A stretch of 9,755 nt of DNA, taken from HGM11788 sp964654945 (GTDB lineage: Bacteria; Bacillota; Clostridia; Lachnospirales; CAG-274). Position 1 is the stretch's first letter. Each line of letters opens with the position of its first letter. A program made the position numbers and the translations under genes. Of this stretch, positions 6,974-9,755 are shown in pieces. The DNA lies in assembly GCA_964654945.1 (NCBI GenBank), contig CAZZLN010000058.1, positions 1 to 9,755 on the forward strand, in the 5' to 3' direction. Below the pieces are notes generated by a model that worked only from the letters and a program-made list of their open reading frames with translations, was not told where the DNA came from and ran no database searches.

Positions 6974-7669
6974 TTATTCGCTAATCTTAGCAGCATTAAC
7001 CTTTACGCTGGGACCCATAGTAGTTGTTAAAACAACTGACTTTAAATAAGTACCCTTAGCAGCAGAAGGTCTAGCCTTAACAATAGCACTCATAAGAGTC
7101 TGGAAGTTTTCTTTAATTTTTTCAGCGCCAAAAGAAACCTTGCCTACAGGAACATGAATGATGTTTGTCTTATCAAGACGATATTCAATCTTACCTGCTT
7201 TAATTTCTTTAATAGCCTTGGTTACATCCATTGTTACTGTGCCTGCCTTTGGATTTGGCATTAAACCCTTAGGACCTAAAACTCTACCAAGACGGCCAAC
7301 AAGACCCATCATATCAGGTGTAGCTACTACAACATCAAAGTCAAACCAGTTTTCACCCTGAATTTTAGCTACCATATCCTCTGCACCTACAAAATCCGCA
7401 CCGGCAGCTTCAGCCTCATCAGCCTTTGCACCCTTAGCAAATACAAGAACTCTTACATTCTTGCCTGTACCATGAGGAAGCACAACTGCACCTCTGACCT
7501 GCTGGTCAGCATGACGGCTGTCTACACCTAAACGGATATGTGCTTCTACAGTTTCATCAAACTTAGCAGTGCTAATCTGTGGAATTAATGCACAAGCTTC
7601 TGCTACATCATATAAAGCTGTCTTATCAACAAGCTTAGTCTTTTCGAGATATTTCTTTCCTCTTTTCAA
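6974..7669 (-). CDS. rplA: 50S ribosomal protein L1
   Basis: L1 binds the L1 stalk of 23S rRNA (helices 76-78) and takes part in tRNA exit from the E site; in E. coli it also represses its own operon by binding the mRNA. I place the start at TTG 7669: AGGAGG (7682-7677) sits 7 nt upstream and the product MKRGKKYLEKTKLVDK begins as in the family, giving the usual length of 231 residues. A GTG further upstream (7714) would add 15 residues read from the leader RNA motif and is rejected. The L1 signature GRLGRVLGPKGLMPNPKAGTV spans 125-145, and the RNA-binding TMGPSVKV spans 217-224. It is the last gene of the operon: a terminator follows directly, with no rplJ. Confidence 0.97.
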   Translation of the reverse strand: MKRGKKYLEKTKLVDKTALYDVAEACALIPQISTAKFDETVEAHIRLGVDSRHADQQVRGAVVLPHGTGKNVRVLVFAKGAKADEAEAAGADFVGAEDMVAKIQGENWFDFDVVVATPDMMGLVGRLGRVLGPKGLMPNPKAGTVTMDVTKAIKEIKAGKIEYRLDKTNIIHVPVGKVSFGAEKIKENFQTLMSAIVKARPSAAKGTYLKSVVLTTTMGPSVKVNAAKISE

Positions 7670-7685
7670 AATAGTTCCTCCTATC

Positions 7686-7714
7686 GTGGTAATATCGGGA
7701 GTATTCCCTCCCAC
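7686..7714 (-). promoter_or_regulatory. L1-binding RNA motif (23S mimic) in the rplA leader
   Basis: The RNA reads GUGG-GA-GGGA-AUAC-UCCC-GAUAUUA-CCAC. This gives an outer 4-bp helix (7714-7711 with 7689-7686), an asymmetric loop of GA against 7 nt, and an inner 4-bp helix with a 4-nt loop. The conserved GUGGGAGG...UACCAC bases match the L1-stalk sequence of bacterial 23S rRNA as I recall it. The motif ends 3 nt before the AGGAGG of rplA, so bound L1 would block ribosome entry. Very similar to the motif before rplK. Confidence 0.75.
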
Positions 7715-7756
7715 CTTTTTAACAAGTAAACAATAATATTTTAAATATAATAAATT

Positions 7757-8182
7757 TTAATCTTCAACAACAATACCCATACTTCTTGCAGTACCGGCTA
7801 CCATACTCATGGCAGTTTCAATACTTGAAGCAGTTAAATCAGGCATCTTCATTTCTGCAATCTTTTTAACTTCTTCCTTAGAAATAGTTGCAACCTTAGT
7901 CTTATTAGGAACACCTGAACCGGAATTAATCTTGCAGGCTTTCTTTAAAAGAACTGCTGCAGGCGGAGTCTTTGTAACAAATGTAAAGCTCTTATCCTGA
8001 TAAACTGTAATAACAACAGGGATAATAAGACCTGCATCTTTAGAAGTTCTTTCATTAAACTCCTTGCAAAATCCCATAATATTTACACCATGCTGACCTA
8101 AAGCAGGACCAACAGGCGGTGCTGGTGTAGCCTTACCAGCAGCAATCTGTAACTTAATGTAACCTTGTACTTTTTTTGCCAT
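7757..8182 (-). CDS. rplK: 50S ribosomal protein L11
   Basis: L11 binds the GTPase-associated region of 23S rRNA, supports factor-dependent GTP hydrolysis, and is the site of thiostrepton action. The 141 residues match the family length exactly. PAPPVGPALGQHGVNIMGF (20-38) is the N-terminal signature with the Pro20/Pro22/Pro23 thiostrepton loop; the C-terminal RNA-binding domain ends with GTARSMGI (130-137). The start is ATG 8182 with AGGAGG (8196-8191) at 8 nt; the upstream GTG at 8191 overlaps the ribosome binding site and is not used. The 78-nt gap from nusG carries a hairpin and an L1-binding motif, implying translational feedback by L1. Confidence 0.98.
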   Translation of the reverse strand: MAKKVQGYIKLQIAAGKATPAPPVGPALGQHGVNIMGFCKEFNERTSKDAGLIIPVVITVYQDKSFTFVTKTPPAAVLLKKACKINSGSGVPNKTKVATISKEEVKKIAEMKMPDLTASSIETAMSMVAGTARSMGIVVED

Positions 8183-8201
8183 TTTAGGCACCTCCTATAA
8201 T

Positions 8202-8230
8202 GTGGTAATTAGCGGGATTTTCCCTCCCAC
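8202..8230 (-). promoter_or_regulatory. L1-binding RNA motif (23S mimic) in the rplK leader
   Basis: The RNA reads GUGG-GA-GGGA-AAA-UCCC-GCUAAUUA-CCAC: outer helix 8230-8227 with 8205-8202, GA against an 8-nt strand in the internal loop, and inner helix 8224-8221 with 8217-8214. It ends 5 nt before the rplK AGGAGG. This is the position expected for the classical L1 autoregulatory site of the L11 operon known from E. coli. Confidence 0.8.
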
Positions 8231-8248
8231 TGAAAGCTGACGCTTTCA
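8231..8248 (-). other. RNA hairpin directly 5' of the rplK L1-binding motif
   Basis: UGAAAGC and GCUUUCA form a perfect 7-bp stem with a GUCA loop, starting 12 nt after the nusG stop. The next base begins the L1 motif, so the two helices could stack. No U-run follows, so this is not an intrinsic terminator. There is no equivalent before the rplA motif. Confidence 0.5.
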
Positions 8249-8260
8249 ATAACATTTAAC

Positions 8261-8797
8261 TTAGTCGAGAAGCTGAACCTGTGTGAAATCCAACTCCATA
8301 GGGGTCTCACGACCAAACATTGAAATCGCAACAGTGATGGTCTTTTTGCCAAAATTAATCTCTTTGACAACACCAACGCTTTCTGCAAAAGGACCGCTTG
8401 TAACAAGCACGTTATCTCCTTTTTTAATATCAATATCCGCTATTGCGACGCTTTCAAGCCCCATTGAAATAACCTCTGCATCAGTAAGTGCAACAGGCTT
8501 TGAACCGGGACCTACGAAGCTTGTAACGCCTCTTGTGTTACGAACTACATACCAAGTATCGTCATTCATTATCATTTTTACAAGAACATATCCGGGAAAT
8601 TTCATTCTCTGAACTGTTCTTTTCTGGCCGTTTTTAATCTCGATTACTTCCTCCATAGGAATTGACAATTCCTGAATTTCATTTTCCATATTTCGGTTTT
8701 CAACGAGCTTTTCAATATTAGCCTTTACTTTGTTTTCATAGCCTGAATAGGTATGTATAACATACCATTTTAAATCGCTGTTTTGCTGTTGTGACAT
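8261..8797 (-). CDS. nusG: Transcription termination/antitermination factor NusG
   Basis: NusG binds RNA polymerase, modulates pausing and Rho-dependent termination, and can link polymerase to the ribosome. The 178-residue length is standard. The NGN domain starts at KWYVIHTYSGYENKV (10-24) and contains RMKFPGYVLVKM (64-75) and TRGVTSFVGPG (88-98). The KOW domain (about 125-178) has GDNVLVTSGPFAESVGVVKEI. The ATG is preceded by GAGG (8809-8806) at 8 nt. It starts 20 nt after secE, in the normal order secE-nusG-rplK. Confidence 0.98.
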   Translation of the reverse strand: MSQQQNSDLKWYVIHTYSGYENKVKANIEKLVENRNMENEIQELSIPMEEVIEIKNGQKRTVQRMKFPGYVLVKMIMNDDTWYVVRNTRGVTSFVGPGSKPVALTDAEVISMGLESVAIADIDIKKGDNVLVTSGPFAESVGVVKEINFGKKTITVAISMFGRETPMELDFTQVQLLD

Positions 8798-8817
8798 ATC
8801 AATAACCTCGCTTATAC

Positions 8818-9051
8818 TTAATTAAATAAGTTTGCAAGCTGCTGATAACCATTTTCAAATACAATATCAAGGCCCCAGATAATAAGACCGAGTAAAATTG
8901 AAATAGCAATTACAGTAATAGTCTGCTTGATAACTTCCTGTTTGCTTGGCCATATAACTCTCTTAAATTCCGCTACATGAACCTTATAGATTTCTGCAAG
9001 ACTAAATTTGCTGTTTTCAGGCTTTTTAGGGTTTTTAATGTTTTCTGCCAT
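8818..9051 (-). CDS. secE: Preprotein translocase subunit SecE
   Basis: SecE clamps SecY in the SecYEG protein-conducting channel of the cytoplasmic membrane. This is the short, single-span Gram-positive type: 77 residues, with the conserved amphipathic segment AEFKRVIWPSKQEV (27-40) followed by one membrane span, TITVIAISILLGLIIWGLDI (44-63). I chose ATG 9051, giving MAENIKNPKK, because GGGGAAGG lies just upstream. A GTG at 9078 would add nine residues read through that purine-rich sequence and is less likely. The gene sits 30 nt after rpmG and 20 nt before nusG. Confidence 0.95.
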   Translation of the reverse strand: MAENIKNPKKPENSKFSLAEIYKVHVAEFKRVIWPSKQEVIKQTITVIAISILLGLIIWGLDIVFENGYQQLANLFN

Positions 9052-9081
9052 TTTGCCTTCCCCTTTCAATGAGGTCACTGA

Positions 9082-9231
9082 TTATTTTGTTTCTCTGTGT
9101 AAAGTATGAGTTTTGCAGAACCTGCAATACTTTTTAGTTTCCATTCTTTCCGGATGTAACTTCTTGTCCTTCATAGTGTTATAGTTTCTCTGTTTACACT
9201 CTGTACAAGCTAACGTAATTCTTGTTCTCAA
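9082..9231 (-). CDS. rpmG: 50S ribosomal protein L33, zinc-binding type
   Basis: L33 is a small large-subunit protein near the E site. The 49-residue product begins MRTRITLACTEC and ends KTHTLHRETK, the normal length and ends. Two Cys pairs, C9-x2-C12 and C36-x2-C39, make this the zinc-containing (C+) form; zinc-free paralogues in Bacillota lack them and replace this form under zinc limitation. The start is TTG 9231: AGGTGG (9242-9237) lies 5 nt upstream and family alignment begins there. An upstream extension would add 29 residues read from leader sequence. First gene of the operon, with a leader of about 66 nt. Confidence 0.95.
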   Translation of the reverse strand: MRTRITLACTECKQRNYNTMKDKKLHPERMETKKYCRFCKTHTLHRETK

Positions 9232-9276
9232 GACTTCCACCTCTCTTTTCGAATAATTAATTAATTTTTTACACAC

Positions 9277-9323
9277 AAAAAAAAGACGATATGCGTCTTT
9301 ACTATAATAGCATATCATCTTTT
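9277..9323 (-). terminator. Intrinsic terminator of the DUF1858 gene, overlapping the rpmG promoter
   Basis: On the minus strand AAAAGATGATATGC (9323-9310) pairs with GCATATCGTCTTTT (9294-9281) over 14 bp with one G-U wobble, then runs into further U (9280-9277). The 15-nt loop (9309-9295) holds the -10 box of the rpmG promoter. A shorter alternative hairpin, AAAGACG (9300-9294) with CGTCTTT (9288-9282), uses the same 3' arm. It begins 40 nt after the DUF1858 stop. Confidence 0.75.
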
Positions 9324-9332
9324 AATTGTCAA
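9304..9332 (-). promoter_or_regulatory. Promoter of the rpmG-secE-nusG-rplK-rplA operon
   Basis: A perfect TTGACA (9332-9327) and TATTAT (9309-9304) are separated by 17 nt, with the start predicted near 9298. This is the best -35 box in the window, as expected for a highly expressed operon. It is embedded in the terminator of the upstream gene. Confidence 0.8.
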
Positions 9333-9362
9333 GCATTATTTTAAATTTTTATGAGCTGATTT

Positions 9363-9572
9363 TCAGTTTTTATCAGCTAAATACTTATTTACTGTATTAA
9401 CAAGGTCATCAGCGTCCATACCATGAACCATACAAGCCTCTTCAAGAGTTTCACCCTGAGAAGAAGGACAGCCGATACAGTGCATACCGCATGACATTAA
9501 AATAGGAATAATGCCCGGATCAATCTGAATTAATTCAGCTATAATCATATCTTTGCTAATTGTTTTTGCCAT
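9363..9572 (-). CDS. DUF1858 / hybrid-cluster-associated redox disulfide protein
   Basis: A 69-residue cytosolic protein. The family, often found with hybrid-cluster (prismane) proteins or other redox enzymes, is recognised by SCGMHCIGCPSSQGETLEEAC (27-47): Cys28, Cys32, Cys35 and Cys47, followed by HG. The cysteines suggest a redox-active disulfide or metal site; the precise biochemical role is not established. The start is ATG 9572, with AAAGGAG (9587-9581) ending 8 nt upstream. A longer frame to ATG 9659 lacks a well-placed ribosome binding site and adds residues unlike the family. No hybrid-cluster gene is in the window; its proximity to the ribosomal operon looks positional, since a terminator separates them. 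No clear promoter of its own is seen. Confidence 0.88.
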   Translation of the reverse strand: MAKTISKDMIIAELIQIDPGIIPILMSCGMHCIGCPSSQGETLEEACMVHGMDADDLVNTVNKYLADKN

Positions 9573-9597
9573 AATTATTTCTCCTTTATATATATTT

Positions 9598-9755
9598 TTA
9601 TTTAATAATGCCCTCGGCATATTGTGCGGTGTGTGCATAAGCCGTCCGTCGGCTGACATATTCCTCTGTACACACCTGCAATCCTGCCGGAGGCTTAATC
9701 TTCAGAACTTTTGCTTCGCAAAAGCCGACCTGACGGTCGTCCGATAAATCTTTCG
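9598..9755 (-). CDS. Possible C-terminal end of an unknown ORF, partial at the right edge
   Basis: A frame open from the window edge runs 51 codons, ending at TAA 9600-9598, 11 nt before the ribosome binding site of the DUF1858 gene. The translation includes KPPAGLQVCTEEYVSRRTAY and ends YAEGIIK. I recognise no domain. Base composition is about half G+C, against roughly a third in neighbours, with codons such as CGG, CGA and ACG that are rare in the other genes, and the DNA is full of inverted repeats. It may therefore be an incidentally open stretch of a repeat element rather than a gene. Confidence 0.25.
   Translation of the reverse strand, partial: KDLSDDRQVGFCEAKVLKIKPPAGLQVCTEEYVSRRTAYAHTAQYAEGIIK
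9608..9743. repeat. GC-rich segment with clustered inverted repeats, possible dispersed palindromic element
   Basis: Five hairpins lie within 136 bp: ATGCC/GGCAT (9608-9620), GGTGTGT/ACACACC (9628-9634 with 9670-9676) enclosing AGCCG/CGGCT (9640-9654), CTTTTGC/GCAAAAG with a 3-nt loop (9708-9724), and CGACC/GGTCG (9726-9739). The block is markedly GC-richer than its surroundings. Clustering and composition suggest a REP/MITE-like element, but with one copy visible this cannot be shown here. Confidence 0.4.

Noticed and set aside
7670..7714. Fifteen extra N-terminal codons for rplA from a GTG at 7714
   Set aside because: They translate the L1-binding motif and the ribosome binding site; L1 proteins start at MKRGKKY, and TTG 7669 has AGGAGG 7 nt upstream.
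8183..8191. GTG start for rplK at 8191
   Set aside because: The GTG begins inside the AGGAGG-proximal bases that serve the ATG at 8182; L11 normally begins MAKK.
8209..8433. Minus-strand frame overlapping the end of nusG and the rplK leader
   Set aside because: It is an out-of-frame shadow of nusG running into non-coding leader structure.
9573..9659. Longer form of the DUF1858 protein from ATG 9659
   Set aside because: The added residues come from the palindromic segment, there is no well-spaced ribosome binding site, and the family begins near ATG 9572.
9553..9747. Plus-strand 64-residue frame over the palindromic segment
   Set aside because: Antisense to the start of the DUF1858 gene, no ribosome binding site, and openness is explained by the inverted-repeat, GC-richer composition.
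1..9755. CRISPR array, tRNA or rRNA genes, complete insertion sequence
   Set aside because: No regularly spaced repeats, no cloverleaf or rRNA-like sequence beyond the short L1 mimics, and no complete transposase with terminal repeats was found by reading.

Overview
The window looks like a chromosomal segment of a low-GC Gram-positive anaerobe, most likely a gut or rumen Clostridia (Bacillota). This rests on AT-rich codon use, strong AGGAGG ribosome binding sites, TTG start codons, sigma-A type promoters, the gene order rpmG-secE-nusG-rplK-rplA, and a secreted pectin esterase ending in a dockerin, as in plant-fibre degraders with cellulosome-like complexes. No 16S rRNA gene is present, so the species cannot be named.

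Left part (1-2640): arginine biosynthesis. argC (minus) and argG (plus) are divergent. The 232-bp gap holds two nearly identical promoters arranged as mirror images (TTGCAT-N17-TATAAT on each strand, sharing 20 bases in two blocks). Two bases past the argC stop begins the N-terminal end of a REP-associated (Y1, IS200-like) tyrosine transposase, cut by the window edge. argG ends in a strong bidirectional terminator shared with the convergent gene that follows.

Middle (2655-6973): one 1366-residue secreted protein on the minus strand. It has a signal peptide, a beta-sandwich module, three Ig/prealbumin-like repeats, a CE8 pectin methylesterase, another beta module, a CE12-type SGNH rhamnogalacturonan acetylesterase and a C-terminal type I dockerin. 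It combines two pectin de-esterification activities in one chain and has its own promoter.

Right part (6927-9332, minus strand): the ribosomal/transcription operon rpmG-secE-nusG-rplK-rplA, driven by a TTGACA-N17-TATTAT promoter and closed by a strong terminator directly after rplA. rplJ-rplL, which usually follow, are not here. Both rplK and rplA are preceded by an RNA motif imitating the L1-binding site of 23S rRNA, each ending 3-5 nt before the Shine-Dalgarno sequence, so L1 feedback may act at two points.

Far right (9277-9755): a small DUF1858 / hybrid-cluster-associated redox-disulfide protein. Its terminator encloses the -10 box of the rpmG promoter in its loop. Upstream of it is a GC-richer stretch full of inverted repeats, open in one frame to the window edge, which may be a dispersed palindromic repeat.

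No complete undescribed system is evident. The most notable signals are regulatory: the paired L1 mimics, the promoter nested in a terminator, and the mirrored arginine promoters.
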